64,000 bases of DNA from an uncultured Bacteroidales bacterium (lineage in GTDB: Bacteria > Bacteroidota > Bacteroidia > Bacteroidales > F082). Location: the NCBI GenBank assembly GCA_946408345.1, contig CAMJRR010000004.1:1-64000 (forward strand), written 5' to 3'. The position numbers and the translations under genes were made by a program. The notes beneath the pieces were generated by a model that saw only the letters and a program-made list of their open reading frames with translations, ran no database searches and was not told where the DNA came from. Below, piece after piece: positions 18,487 through 29,100 of the stretch; position 1 is the stretch's first letter; each line of letters starts with the position of its first letter.

Positions 18487-19962
18487 ATGAATAAAAACCT
18501 GAAATCCCTAATCCTAACAGCCGCCGTTTGCCTCGCTTTGGTAGCCTGCGATAGCCAAGCGAAGCGCATGGAACAGGCAAAAGTATTATATGAAAAAGGT
18601 GTGCAACTGCGTGAGCAACGCCGCTCCGAAGAGGCCGCCGAAAAGTTCCTGCAAGGGTTGGCTCTCGTGCAGCGCTCGGACAAGACCGCCGAGACCGTCC
18701 AATTGGAAGGCCAACTTTGTGACAACCTTGGCGCCATGTATCTCAAGCACGGACTTTTTGAGGATGCCTTCAAGCAACATCAGCAGGCACTGAATTGTTT
18801 TAAGCAGGCCGCCGATTCCACGGGCATGATGAACGCCTACCGCAACAGTGGTCGGGCGGTGCGGGCACAGGAACAATACACCCAAGCCAAACAATACTAC
18901 GACTCGGCCTTCCGCGTCGCCACCTTCATCAACGACCAAGCCATGCTCGCTGACCTCTATCTCGAGATGGGTCGCGACTACTACATGGAGACGGGCAACT
19001 TCGCCAAAGGCATCGAGAGCGTCAACCAAGCCTTGGAAATCGGCCTCAGCGACAACGACACCGACATCGCCCACATGACCTTGGGCATCCTATATTATTA
19101 CTCGCGCGAAAACGAGAAAGCGAAGTCCTACTTAAACCAAGCCCTCCGCAGCGAGCGTGCCGGGCTGAAAATGTCGGTATATCAAACGCTTTATGCCATT
19201 GCCTACAACGAAGGCGACTACCAGCAGGCGGTGAAATACCACACGCATTTTTCAGACAACTTGGTGCAAGCCGATGCGGAGCACTCCAGTGAGACCATGC
19301 AAAGAATCAAGGCGGAATACGAGTTGAAAGCCCAACAAAGCGAACTCGAGAGCCTGCACCGCACCCGCGATCTGAAACTCTATCTGATTATCGCCTTAGC
19401 TGTCATTGCCTTGCTCGTCATCCTCCTGATTGTGAGAAAGAAAATCAGCGACCACAAGTTGGAGATGGAGCACTTCGGACGGCAGGTGGAGCGCGACCAG
19501 AACCGCATCCACGAGTTGGTGAGCGACATGGAGAACCTGATTCGCACCAACGACGAACTGCGCCGCAGCCAGCAGTCGCTTCCGCCAAAGGATTTGATGT
19601 CGATCCAGAAAATCTTGACGCGAAACAAGATTATGACCACCGCGCAAGCCCTCACGGAAGAAGTGAACAACGACTCGCTCAACTTCGAGCTGACCGACAA
19701 CGACTGGAACGACTTCATCAGCCTCACCGACTTGGTCTTCGACGGCTTCTCGCAGCGGCTGTTGCAACTCTACCCCAAACTCAGCAAGTGGGATGTGCGC
19801 ATCTGCTGCCTCTCCAAGAACGGCTTCTCTAACCAGGTGATTTCCATCCTGTTGGACACGCAGACCGACTCTTACTACAAACGCAAAACCCGCATAAAAC
19901 AAATGAAGATGGACCTCGGGGATGATAACCGCACCTTTGAGGAGATAGTGAATGCTGTGTAG
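18487..19962 (+). CDS. TPR-transmembrane-HTH lipoprotein, probable transcriptional regulator (paralogue 1)
   Basis: A 491-aa protein with a lipobox signal (LALVAC, Cys about 21) and about five tetratricopeptide repeats over residues 30-280. A single membrane helix follows (YLIIALAVIALLVILLIV, about 298-316), then a coiled coil. The C-terminal helix-turn-helix-like domain reads DVRICCLSKNGFSNQVISILLDTQTDSYYKRKTRIK. This architecture is a known but poorly characterised Bacteroidota class that resembles LuxR-type DNA binding tethered to the inner membrane. It lies upstream of the first four-gene block of T9SS cargo genes. A close paralogue sits at 45436 after the second block. Control of the cargo array is an inference from position. 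Confidence 0.8.
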   Translation: MNKNLKSLILTAAVCLALVACDSQAKRMEQAKVLYEKGVQLREQRRSEEAAEKFLQGLALVQRSDKTAETVQLEGQLCDNLGAMYLKHGLFEDAFKQHQQALNCFKQAADSTGMMNAYRNSGRAVRAQEQYTQAKQYYDSAFRVATFINDQAMLADLYLEMGRDYYMETGNFAKGIESVNQALEIGLSDNDTDIAHMTLGILYYYSRENEKAKSYLNQALRSERAGLKMSVYQTLYAIAYNEGDYQQAVKYHTHFSDNLVQADAEHSSETMQRIKAEYELKAQQSELESLHRTRDLKLYLIIALAVIALLVILLIVRKKISDHKLEMEHFGRQVERDQNRIHELVSDMENLIRTNDELRRSQQSLPPKDLMSIQKILTRNKIMTTAQALTEEVNNDSLNFELTDNDWNDFISLTDLVFDGFSQRLLQLYPKLSKWDVRICCLSKNGFSNQVISILLDTQTDSYYKRKTRIKQMKMDLGDDNRTFEEIVNAV

Positions 19963-19963
19963 C

Positions 19964-20063
19964 TTCTGGCTTTTGGCCTCTGGCTTCTGGCAGCGTCATC
20001 AGAAGAAAAACTTCAAACCTCTGTAAAAGCTGCCAAAGGCCAAGAGCCAGTAGCCAGTAGCAG
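19964..20063. repeat. Long imperfect inverted repeat (TTCTGGCTTTTGGCC type)
   Basis: TTCTGGCTTTTGGCCTCTGG...CAGC is mirrored by GCTGCCAAAGGCCAAGAGCC...AGTAG, with about 30-base arms around 35 bases. It starts two bases after the regulator stop. It may act as a terminator or mRNA stabiliser, though no T-run follows. Confidence 0.6.
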
Positions 20064-20103
20064 AAAAAGAAATCAAATAATTAACAATCAAATAATTAGA
20101 CCT

Positions 20104-23100
20104 ATGAAAACCATTAAATTTATCGCAGTGATTGCCCTGATGATGATGGGCGGGATGACCATGAAAGCACAAGACTATCATCCTATCGTCGAGGATGGAA
20201 AACAATGGAATGTGCTGTTTTCCTATCCTTGGAATCCGCCGGAGCCGCCGCACAGGTATACCGACATTTATAAAATCGAAGGTGATACGCTGGTGGATGG
20301 CGTGCCGTACAAAGTGATGTACGCGACAAGGAACGAAGACCTTACAGGTTGGAATCTCTGGGGCTTTCTCAGAGAAACCGAGGACGGACAAGTCTTCTCT
20401 CGTAGACCTTCCACTTCTGATGAACAACTTCTGTATGATTTCTCAATGGAAGTTGGAGATACTATTTGCATGTGTGATTATGGGTATGATGAATGTTGTA
20501 TGGTCGTTGTCGAAAAGGGAGAAATCCTCGTTAATGAAGAGCCACGACAACAAATCGTGTTGGAATATCCTTTTGGTGAAACCGAGACTTGGATTGAAGG
20601 TATTGGCAGCCTTTATGGGATAATTGATTCAGGATCACATTTTTTAGTGGGAGGGTCGACTGACCTCCTTTGTTATTATGAGGACGGTGATTTGATATGG
20701 CAAAATTCCTATCCAAGTATTAATAGTTGTTATTTCGTTTATCCTTCGCAGCATGGCGATTTGGTAATTTCGCCAACAACGCTGACTTTTGAGTCGTATT
20801 ATGAATCTCAGACCATCCACCTTATTAATCAGACAGACAATCCTGTCACAATTTCAGACATTGATATTCAGCCCAACAACAATATGCTGATAGTCTACGC
20901 AACTTTTCCCCAAACTTTGCAGCCCAATCAATCTACAGAGATAGAAGTGGAATTGAATGCCATTGGTTTTAAAGGCTATCAAACCATTTATATCAACATT
21001 ACAACCTCGATTGGTAATAAGCAAGTCATCGTTAGGGTGAACGAGGAAGCTTGGGACGAAGGCCTGCAATATATACCTATGCAAGGAATTACTTTCGATG
21101 AAAACACCCCTTTGACGCAATCCTTCTACCTGCAAAACACCAATGCCCTGCAAAGCATCACGGTTTATGAGATTCGCGAATACGGCACCAACTATCTTGA
21201 AATGGTGCCTTCGCACAGCCTGCCTTATGAAATCCCGGCGGGTGGCTTTCTTGAGGTTGCGGTCACTTTGGTCAATTTCCCTGAAGAGCAAGTCGTGACA
21301 CATGCCTATTGTCGCAGTTCCGAAGGCGAAGGAAGCGGTTATTTCTTCTTTATTGCCGGAGGCCTTTCAAACGGCGGCAATGTGGTGCATAGCCTTTGGA
21401 AGCCTATCGAAATACCTGGAGTTTTTTTAGGCGCTGATGCGCAAGGAGACCTGTTCTGTAGAAATACAGATGTCTATCCTTCCACGTTGGCTCGTTCGCA
21501 AGATGATGGCGAAACATGGGAAACTGTGTTCGACGGCAGTGTTGGAAATCTCGCCGTCAGCAAAGAAGGAAGGATTTTTGTTTTCAATAATAATACGGTG
21601 ACGGTCATGTATTCTGATGACAACGGCGACACATGGCAACAAACCAACCAAATATCCTCGTGTGGTTTGATAGGTGTAGCAGGTCTATATGCTGCAACCA
21701 ATGACATTGTTGTGGGGTGGACACAAAACAGGGAAATCTTTTGGACGCTTGATGGTGGTGAGACATGGGGCTTTTCAGGCCTTGAATTCTTGGAAGAACA
21801 CCAAGAAATCAGCGACCTTCTCGTCAGCGAAAACGGCGATGTGTATGTCAGTGTTTGGTACTACATCGGGCCTAACATCGGTGTGTATCATTCCACCCTC
21901 TCCGATATGCAGAATTGGGAAATTGCTGCTTTTGAGAATGTTGGCATAAAGGACATGGCATTTGACCCCGAGGGCAATATCATTTGTGCCGTGAATTTCG
22001 GAGGCGAATTTTCGGGCTTCGAGCATGTGCCGGGGTTTTATGCCTTTTGGTCCAATCGTGTGGCCGTTGCCGACAATGGCATCGTTTACAAGACTGCTAT
22101 GACCATGTATGACAATGTGGTTTTGGCCTATTCTTTGGACCACGGCGAGCATTTCTACAACACCATCGAGAACCTTCCTGTGTCGGCACCCGCCCCTGGT
22201 GGTGAAGACGGCTTCCTCTCCAAAAGCTATGACAATCATCTGTATTTCTTTGGCAATGAGCAATACTGGAAGAGCATCCCCAATGCCGACGACGTTCCCA
22301 ATGTGATTGCTTTCCCTTCGGAATGGTACTACGAAATCGAGAACGAGAACGGCAGCATCACCTACCAATACATGTATCAGGCGGGCGACACCATCATCAA
22401 CGATGAGCAGACGCATATCCTTGTGAAAATCAACACGCTTTACGATAAGGGGTTAAGTGATGAGGTGACGCGCGAGTATGTCTATGTACGCGACGGCAAG
22501 GTGTATTGGTGGAACAAGACCTTGGAGGAGTTTACCGTGCTGTATGACTTTGGGGCCGAAGAAGGCGACAGTTGGACGATTAAAGTCGGTACGGAAAGCC
22601 TCATCATGCATGTTGACGCGGTGGAAGAAATCGAATACGAAGGCAAAACCTATCGGATGCTGCGTGTCAGCGATGTGGACGACTACTTCAGCGGCGACAT
22701 CGTGTGTGGCATCGGTCACCTCACCAGTTTCTTCCCCGAAAGATTGATGAACAACCGAGACGGCATCCGTGTGGAAGGCCTGCGTTGCTATTGGATTGAG
22801 GACGAATTAGTCTTTAAACCCGGCGACGAGGACTGCGACGCAGTCATTAGCGACCTGCATGGCATTGAGGAGGACGGCCCTTCGACAGGCTCAGGAACCT
22901 TTACGGTTTATCCTAATCCTACCAATGGTGTTTTGTTTGTACAGACGTTGCGAGCAACGTCTCTATCGACCCAAACCTACCGCATCAGCAACCTGATGGG
23001 TCAAACCGTGCTGACAGGTCAAATCACGGCCGAAACTCAACAAATTAATGTTTCATCATTGCCTCAAGGTATGTATTTCATTACCTTTGCAGGCGAGACG

Positions 23101-23121
23101 CGGAAATTTGTGGTGCGTTAA
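20104..23121 (+). CDS. Secreted T9SS cargo 1: stem domain, Ig-like, BNR propeller, stem domain, sorting domain
   Basis: A 1005-aa secreted protein with a signal peptide ending at KAQ (about residue 23). Residues about 25-220 look like a divergent copy of the ~190-aa 'stem' domain that also precedes the sorting signal. About 225-410 are HYDIN/ASPM-like Ig repeats (LVISPTTLTFES). About 430-730 form a sialidase-like propeller with Asp-box repeats (SQDDGETWE, SDDNGDTWQ, TLDGGETWG). About 740-920 are the shared stem (SEWYYEIENENGSITYQY ... GDIVCGIGHLTSFFPE). The last ~70 aa are the T9SS type A sorting domain (VYPNPTNG to GETRKFVVR). It is probably exported by T9SS and anchored or released at the surface. 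The function is unknown. Confidence 0.85.
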   Translation: MKTIKFIAVIALMMMGGMTMKAQDYHPIVEDGKQWNVLFSYPWNPPEPPHRYTDIYKIEGDTLVDGVPYKVMYATRNEDLTGWNLWGFLRETEDGQVFSRRPSTSDEQLLYDFSMEVGDTICMCDYGYDECCMVVVEKGEILVNEEPRQQIVLEYPFGETETWIEGIGSLYGIIDSGSHFLVGGSTDLLCYYEDGDLIWQNSYPSINSCYFVYPSQHGDLVISPTTLTFESYYESQTIHLINQTDNPVTISDIDIQPNNNMLIVYATFPQTLQPNQSTEIEVELNAIGFKGYQTIYINITTSIGNKQVIVRVNEEAWDEGLQYIPMQGITFDENTPLTQSFYLQNTNALQSITVYEIREYGTNYLEMVPSHSLPYEIPAGGFLEVAVTLVNFPEEQVVTHAYCRSSEGEGSGYFFFIAGGLSNGGNVVHSLWKPIEIPGVFLGADAQGDLFCRNTDVYPSTLARSQDDGETWETVFDGSVGNLAVSKEGRIFVFNNNTVTVMYSDDNGDTWQQTNQISSCGLIGVAGLYAATNDIVVGWTQNREIFWTLDGGETWGFSGLEFLEEHQEISDLLVSENGDVYVSVWYYIGPNIGVYHSTLSDMQNWEIAAFENVGIKDMAFDPEGNIICAVNFGGEFSGFEHVPGFYAFWSNRVAVADNGIVYKTAMTMYDNVVLAYSLDHGEHFYNTIENLPVSAPAPGGEDGFLSKSYDNHLYFFGNEQYWKSIPNADDVPNVIAFPSEWYYEIENENGSITYQYMYQAGDTIINDEQTHILVKINTLYDKGLSDEVTREYVYVRDGKVYWWNKTLEEFTVLYDFGAEEGDSWTIKVGTESLIMHVDAVEEIEYEGKTYRMLRVSDVDDYFSGDIVCGIGHLTSFFPERLMNNRDGIRVEGLRCYWIEDELVFKPGDEDCDAVISDLHGIEEDGPSTGSGTFTVYPNPTNGVLFVQTLRATSLSTQTYRISNLMGQTVLTGQITAETQQINVSSLPQGMYFITFAGETRKFVVR
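22876..22899. repeat. Palindromic repeat family B, copy B1
   Basis: GGCCCTTCGACAGGCTCAGGAACC, read in frame as GPSTGSGT just before the sorting domain of cargo 1. Confidence 0.8.
22939..22966. repeat. 28-bp palindromic repeat copy A4, inside cargo 1 sorting domain
   Basis: GTACAGACGTTGCGAGCAACGTCTCTAT, a slightly degenerate family A member with core TTGCGAGCAA, read as VQTLRATSL in the loop between two sorting-domain strands. Confidence 0.85.
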
Positions 23122-23156
23122 TCGTGGTAAAAGATAACAATCAAAAACATACAACC

Positions 23157-26015
23157 ATGAAAAGATTAGTATTAACTATAGCGATTTTGGCAGGCTTCGC
23201 CCTTGGCGGCGTGGCGCAAAATGTTTGGAAAACCATCGGAATGGAAGGCGATTTTCTTGGTGTCTCCGCCGACGGCAGCATTTTTAGCAACTGGGGCTAT
23301 AGCGGCTTCCATCGCTCGCAGGATGAAGGCGCGACATGGGAACTGAACTATGATCTGAGTTATGTCAGCTCGAATCATTTTTTGGTTAGTGAGAATAATC
23401 GTATTTTCATTTTCAATGAAAACAACTACCGGCTCTATTATTCCGACGACAATGGCGACACTTGGCAGGAACAGACCTCGGGTATTTCCACCAATTGGGT
23501 TGAAGGGATATTCTCGCTTTCCAACGACACCATATTTATGGCCAACCGCAACAAGTTCTTCTGGACCTTTGACGGTGGCGAGTCGTGGAGCGAGACCCCC
23601 ATTGATTTCATAGATGATGCGCTGTTTGGTAGCATCTTGGCAGATCATGCTGGAAATGTCTATGTTAGCGCCTACAGCTGGACCTATCCCGTGGAACACA
23701 CCGGAATTTACACCGCGACTTTAGATGACTTGACCCACTGGACAATGAAAACGCAAGGCGGCGCAAGGGATATGGCTTTCGACAGCCAAGGGAACATCTT
23801 GGCCTCCAGCCCTGGGACGTTCTATTACGACAACGGCGTTTATTTTGTCAATGCCGATCGTTTTGCGCTAACAGACGATGATGTCATCTTCGCGATGAAA
23901 CGTCTGGACAATTACTGCGAGTCGCTTTTTTATTCCACCGATCACGGAGAGACCTATACGCAGTACGGCGAAAGCATCCCACAGTCACACGGCGCTCCCG
24001 ACCCAGATTTGGGGCTTCTCAAGGGTCGTGACAATCATCTTTATTTCCATTCTTTTGTTTGGGACCGCGATGAGTGGACCTATTACAAGAGCATTAGGGA
24101 AATTGATGAGATAGTGAATCCCAACATACAGTATCAGGAGGGCTGGCAGGAACTCCAAACGGGTGTTTCGGAGGATTTATATGGCGTTTACTGCATTAGC
24201 CAGACCCAAGTGGTGACTTGCGGTGAGAACGGAAAGATATTGAAGACCAGCGATGCAGGCAGGTCGTGGGATGTGGTGTACGAGAAACCTGGTTATGACA
24301 TGATACATATGGCCTTCTCTTCCTCCGAAGTGGGATACGCTTGCGGTGACTCTTGCAGTTGGGATGAAACGAACCACAAGGGTATCATAGTGAAAACGAC
24401 AGATGGCGGAGCGACATGGAATGAACTGCCGAACACCGAATTTGTGTCGCTTGACCATCCGTCATGGACCCAAAACAACAAATTCGTTGTGCTTCCTAAC
24501 GGTAATGAAAGCCTGTTGTATCTTTTCGATGACAATGGCATCCTGTGGAGCAGTGACGACAGCGGCCAAACTTTCATTTCGCATCAATTTGATTTTGGAC
24601 GTGTCGATTATTGCGAGATGTATATGGAAAATTGTTATGATTATATTGGTGGGTGCCTGCTTATCGCCGATGTAGATGCGCAATTCCAAAGACGACTCCA
24701 TGCTTTCATTACATCGGATGGTGGCGCGACCTGGACGGAAAAACTGACATTGGATTGTGATTCGTGGTATCAGTTTGCTGCACAGTTTGGTGCCTATTAT
24801 ATGGTCGAATTGTACGGCTATTTCAATAATGGCGAGAATAACCTCCTGATTACGAGCAATGGATTCGACACCTATTTCTACACCAACATGGAAAGCGGAG
24901 TTCTTGATGAATATGCAGGAGATTTCGCTCGGGCCAAATTCTCCGATTCATACGGCTGTGTCTTGATGGGAAGGGCATTGGATAAAGGCTCAATAGATTG
25001 GTCTCCGATTATGATTGAAAACGGTTGGTGGCAGGGTGAATGCGAGATGAATCACATCGGTATTCCATACTGTTACAACGATGGTATGACGCACTGCCGC
25101 GACTTGAACTGCATCGATGGCCTCGGATCCACGTTCTTCATTGCTTCGGAAGAGGGAATCGTATATAAAAATGGCATGGTTCCAGTAGGTGGCACCATCT
25201 TTCCTAATAGTTCCGAATGGTATTACGAAATCCAGAACGAGAACGGCAGCATCACTTACCAATACATGTATCAGTCAGGCGATACCATTGTACAAGACGA
25301 GCCTACACATATCCTTGTGAAAATCAACACGCTTTACGACAAGGGCGTTCACACTGAAGAGACACACGAGTATGTCTATGAACGTAACGGCAAGGTGTAT
25401 TGGTGGAACAAGACCTTGGAAGAGTTTACCGTGCTGTATGACTTTGGTGCCGAAGTGGGCGACAGTTGGAACATTTTTGTCGGCACGGAAATCCTTACCA
25501 TGCATGTGGATGGCGTGGATTTCATCGAATACGGGGACAGATACTATCCGATGCTGCATGTCAGCGACCCTGACGACATCTTCAGCGGCGACATCGTATG
25601 CGGCATCGGCCACCTGACGAGCTTCTTCCCTGAAAGGCTGATGGACAACGGTGACGGCATCCGTGTGGAGGGCCTGCGCTGCTATTGGGTTGAGGACGAA
25701 TTGGTCTTCAAACCCGGCGACGAGGACTGTGATGCGATTTATTCGGAGGTACACGGTGTGGATGAGGACAGCCCTTCGATGGGCTCAGGGACCTTTGCGG
25801 TTTATCCTAACCCGACCAACGGTGTTTTGTTTGTAGAGACGCGATTAATCGCGTCTCTACCAGACCAAACCTACCGTATCACCAATCTGATGGGTCAAAC
25901 CGTCCTTTCAGGCAATATTATCGCTGAAAACCAGCAGATTAATGTCTCATCATTGCCCGAAGGTATGTATTTCATCAGCATTGGTGACATGACACGTAAA
26001 TTTGTGGTGCGATAA
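23157..26015 (+). CDS. Secreted T9SS cargo 2: BNR/Ycf48-like propeller, stem domain, sorting domain
   Basis: A 952-aa secreted protein. The ATG at 23157 is chosen because it begins a clean signal peptide (MKRLVLTIAILAGFALGGVAQ). The ORF-track start adds 11 residues of leader. Most of the protein is beta-propeller with Asp-box repeats (RSQDEGATWE, SDDNGDTWQE, TFDGGESWS, KTTDGGATWN, SSDDSGQTF). Its second half resembles Ycf48/sortilin-type propellers. The shared stem domain (SEWYYEIQNENG ...) occupies about 690-865 and the T9SS sorting domain the last ~70 residues, ending TRKFVVR. It follows cargo 1 by 35 bases and shares the A-rich leader AATCAAAAACATACAACC. The ligand is unknown. Confidence 0.85.
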   Translation: MKRLVLTIAILAGFALGGVAQNVWKTIGMEGDFLGVSADGSIFSNWGYSGFHRSQDEGATWELNYDLSYVSSNHFLVSENNRIFIFNENNYRLYYSDDNGDTWQEQTSGISTNWVEGIFSLSNDTIFMANRNKFFWTFDGGESWSETPIDFIDDALFGSILADHAGNVYVSAYSWTYPVEHTGIYTATLDDLTHWTMKTQGGARDMAFDSQGNILASSPGTFYYDNGVYFVNADRFALTDDDVIFAMKRLDNYCESLFYSTDHGETYTQYGESIPQSHGAPDPDLGLLKGRDNHLYFHSFVWDRDEWTYYKSIREIDEIVNPNIQYQEGWQELQTGVSEDLYGVYCISQTQVVTCGENGKILKTSDAGRSWDVVYEKPGYDMIHMAFSSSEVGYACGDSCSWDETNHKGIIVKTTDGGATWNELPNTEFVSLDHPSWTQNNKFVVLPNGNESLLYLFDDNGILWSSDDSGQTFISHQFDFGRVDYCEMYMENCYDYIGGCLLIADVDAQFQRRLHAFITSDGGATWTEKLTLDCDSWYQFAAQFGAYYMVELYGYFNNGENNLLITSNGFDTYFYTNMESGVLDEYAGDFARAKFSDSYGCVLMGRALDKGSIDWSPIMIENGWWQGECEMNHIGIPYCYNDGMTHCRDLNCIDGLGSTFFIASEEGIVYKNGMVPVGGTIFPNSSEWYYEIQNENGSITYQYMYQSGDTIVQDEPTHILVKINTLYDKGVHTEETHEYVYERNGKVYWWNKTLEEFTVLYDFGAEVGDSWNIFVGTEILTMHVDGVDFIEYGDRYYPMLHVSDPDDIFSGDIVCGIGHLTSFFPERLMDNGDGIRVEGLRCYWVEDELVFKPGDEDCDAIYSEVHGVDEDSPSMGSGTFAVYPNPTNGVLFVETRLIASLPDQTYRITNLMGQTVLSGNIIAENQQINVSSLPEGMYFISIGDMTRKFVVR
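25771..25793. repeat. Palindromic repeat family B, degenerate copy B2
   Basis: GCCCTTCGATGGGCTCAGGGACC, in frame (PSMGSGTF) at the same position as B1. Confidence 0.7.
25833..25860. repeat. 28-bp palindromic repeat copy A5, inside cargo 2 sorting domain
   Basis: Perfect palindrome GTAGAGACGCGATT-AATCGCGTCTCTAC, read as VETRLIASL. Same codon position as A4 but a different core. Confidence 0.9.
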
Positions 26016-26020
26016 TCGTG

Positions 26021-26095
26021 GGCTGTAGGGCTGTCGTATTACGGCAGCCGCACATGGAAAACCAAGGCGGCTGCCACAATGTGACAGCCCCACAA
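26021..26095. repeat. Composite palindromic element family C, copy C1
   Basis: Two small palindromes (GGCTGTCGTATTACGGCAGCC and GGCTGCCACAATGTGACAGCC) face each other to form a larger ~75-base inverted repeat between cargo 2 and cargo 3. It may act as a terminator or processing site. Confidence 0.75.
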
Positions 26096-26136
26096 ACCGA
26101 AACAAATAAATGAATAACAATCAAAAATATACGACA

Positions 26137-29100
26137 ATGAAAAGATTAGTATTAACTTTAGCGATTTTGGCCAGCTTCGCCTTTGGTGGCGTGGCGCAGA
26201 GCTTAGACAACACCCACTATGCTGATGCCATACAAATATGTGCTACAGGTAATCAGCCTCAGTTTCCTCTCACCGTTAATGTAGAAAATGCCGAATCGGG
26301 TCCTTATTACGGCTGTCTCTACACCCAACCCAATCCGGCTTGGTTCTTCGTCAAGATGGATGAATCGGGCGATGTCATCATTAATATCAATGCACTAAGT
26401 GATGGCGGTTTTTTTGATGTGGATTTCTGCTGTTGGGGACCATTTAGTGCACTTCCCGAAAATTCTGGAGAATTGGCGCAAGACAAAGTTGTCGATTGTT
26501 CATACGATAGTTCTGTGCCTACGGTGTGTACGATTCCAAGTGAAGCTCAAACGGGTGAATACTATGTGATGGTCGTTACTAATTATGCTAATCTGCCAGG
26601 CGACCTCACCTTTACTATAGAAGGAGGAACTGGCAGCCTTGAATGTCCTGGTACTATACAGCAAAATAGTTTGGTGATTACACCCGATACGCTGTGGTTT
26701 GAGAACAATACTGCCCAAATGGTTACCATTACTAACGAGTCCAATGAAGCGGTGGTTGTTTCGGAATTCAACCAACCCAGCAACGCCTACCCCTATGCAA
26801 CCATATATTATGAAAACCAACCCATTTACAATGTCCTGCCCTTGACCTTGCAACCCAATCAATCCATAGAGGTAGCCATCTTTTTTGTTGAGCCACCCTA
26901 TCCTGGCAAGAGCGATTATGTCAGTTCATACATTGACATTGTTTCTTCGGTAGGCAACAAAGGCATCACACTGATGGCCAGCGAATCCATTTTTGGCGGA
27001 CTGTTGTATTTTTGGGACATTTGGCTTGACGGAACGAACCCTGAGCCAGAAGTTGTTTACAACTATTACCTGTCAGACATTACCATCAATGACATTTACG
27101 AAGTAGGGACGGATTTCCTCATCATTGAAACCGCGGAATCGTTGCCCGTCAGCCTTCCGATGGTTTCGGGGTTTGAATTCACTGTAAGGTTAAGAGAGAA
27201 CTTGAAAGGTTACGTTGATACGCAAATCTGCGTTTCGACGAGTCAAGGAGACTCCTTTATCCCAGTATATATCTCAATCGCTAATGGCATATTGACCCGC
27301 GTTCCCGCTCCCTATTTCGAGCAAAACGCTTGCGACACCCGACTGGCTATCGTTTCGGGAGAGGAAACATTTTATGTCACCGTGGATGGCTTTTGGCCCA
27401 ACCCGAACTTGGATGCACTCGTTGTTCACTACGATACCATACCCATTGGTACTGCCATTGACGTGTCTGGAACCATTAAGACGATGTCAGATGAATTGGG
27501 TAATCAGTTTTATGTGATAGATATTCAAGAGACTACAGCCCATTATTACGATGCCATCACGTCCTTGCTTAAGGGGTTTGGAGAGTATTTGTATATCCAA
27601 CCTGATGTTTCTCCCTATCAAGTATATTACCTTACCATCAATGGCGAACGACAAACCTCGCCTTTGGTTTTCAATGGCGTGACGTATGAAGGCTACGACC
27701 TGCGTACTTACATCGGACATTGCAGCATTCAGACGGATTCCATCGGAAACGAGTTTATGGGCATGGAATTACAAGATATACAACCATTTAGGGATTACAC
27801 CTTCGACCTAGAAGATGGTACACTTTCCACGAATTATTGGAATCCACTCTATCTTTCTGCTCCTATTGAGGATCAGCATTTTTTGACCTTCCTATGGGGT
27901 GATTTCACGTTTCCAAGCCCATTTTATCCGATGCACAATGGCCATCTTTACAAGGAGTCGTTCATCAACAACGATATTTTCAGGGAAGGCACACACGTTA
28001 ATCTCAAAGGCATAGAGCACATTCGTTATGATATTTATGGCTCTGAGGTGAATACTGTCGAAATAGTTGAAATGGATACTGAAGAAGAAACCACTTTGAC
28101 AGGAACCATTGAAACAGCTCCTATGCCATTCAACTCCTTTATTCCTGTACCAGGAGTTGAGATTGTCTTCAAATCGAACGGAAGGAAGTATTATCTATAT
28201 AACCAGCAAGGAACATCTTACAATGGTGAGTATTTTGTCGTGGATAATGATACAATATACGAAGGTCAGGAAATCACAGCGACGTTTACTTCAAAGATAT
28301 TGATAGACAATAGATTGAATTTCTATTATCGAATCAACATCAACGAAGCCGAAGTTTTGAATCCAATCCTTCCTCCTGGTGCCGAATGGTACTACGAAAT
28401 CGAAAACGAGAATGGCAGCATCACCTACCAATACCTCTATCAGGCGGGCGACACTATTGTCCAAGATGAGCCGACGCATATCCTCGTGAAAATCAACACG
28501 CTTTACGACAAGGATTTGCATCAAGACGTGACGCACGAATATGTCTATGAGCGCGACGGCAAAGTGTATTGGTGGAACAAGACTTTGGAAGAATTTACCG
28601 TGCTATATGACTTTGGTGCCCAAGAAGGCGACACTTGGGTCACCAAGGTCGGCACGGAAACGCTCATCATGCACGTTGACGCCGTGGAAACCGTTGAATA
28701 CGAAGGCAAAACCTATAGGATGCTTCGCGTAAGCGATGCGGACGATATTTTCAGCGGCGACATCGTATGCGGCATCGGCCACCTGACGAGCTTCTTCCCT
28801 GAAAGGCTGATGGACAACGGTGACGGCATCCGTGTGGAGGGCCTGCGCTGCTATTGGGTTGAGGACGATTTGGTCTTCAAATACGGCGACGAGGACTGTG
28901 ACGCGATTTATGATGAATTGCATGGGGTTGAGGAAGACGGCCCTTCGACAGGCTCAAGTGCCTTTGCGGTTTATCCTAATCCTACCAACGGCGTTTTGTT
29001 TGTAGAGACGCGATTAATCGCGTCTCTACCAGACCAAACATACCGTATCACCAATCTGATGGGTCAAACCGTCCTTTCAGGCAACATCAACGCTGATAAC

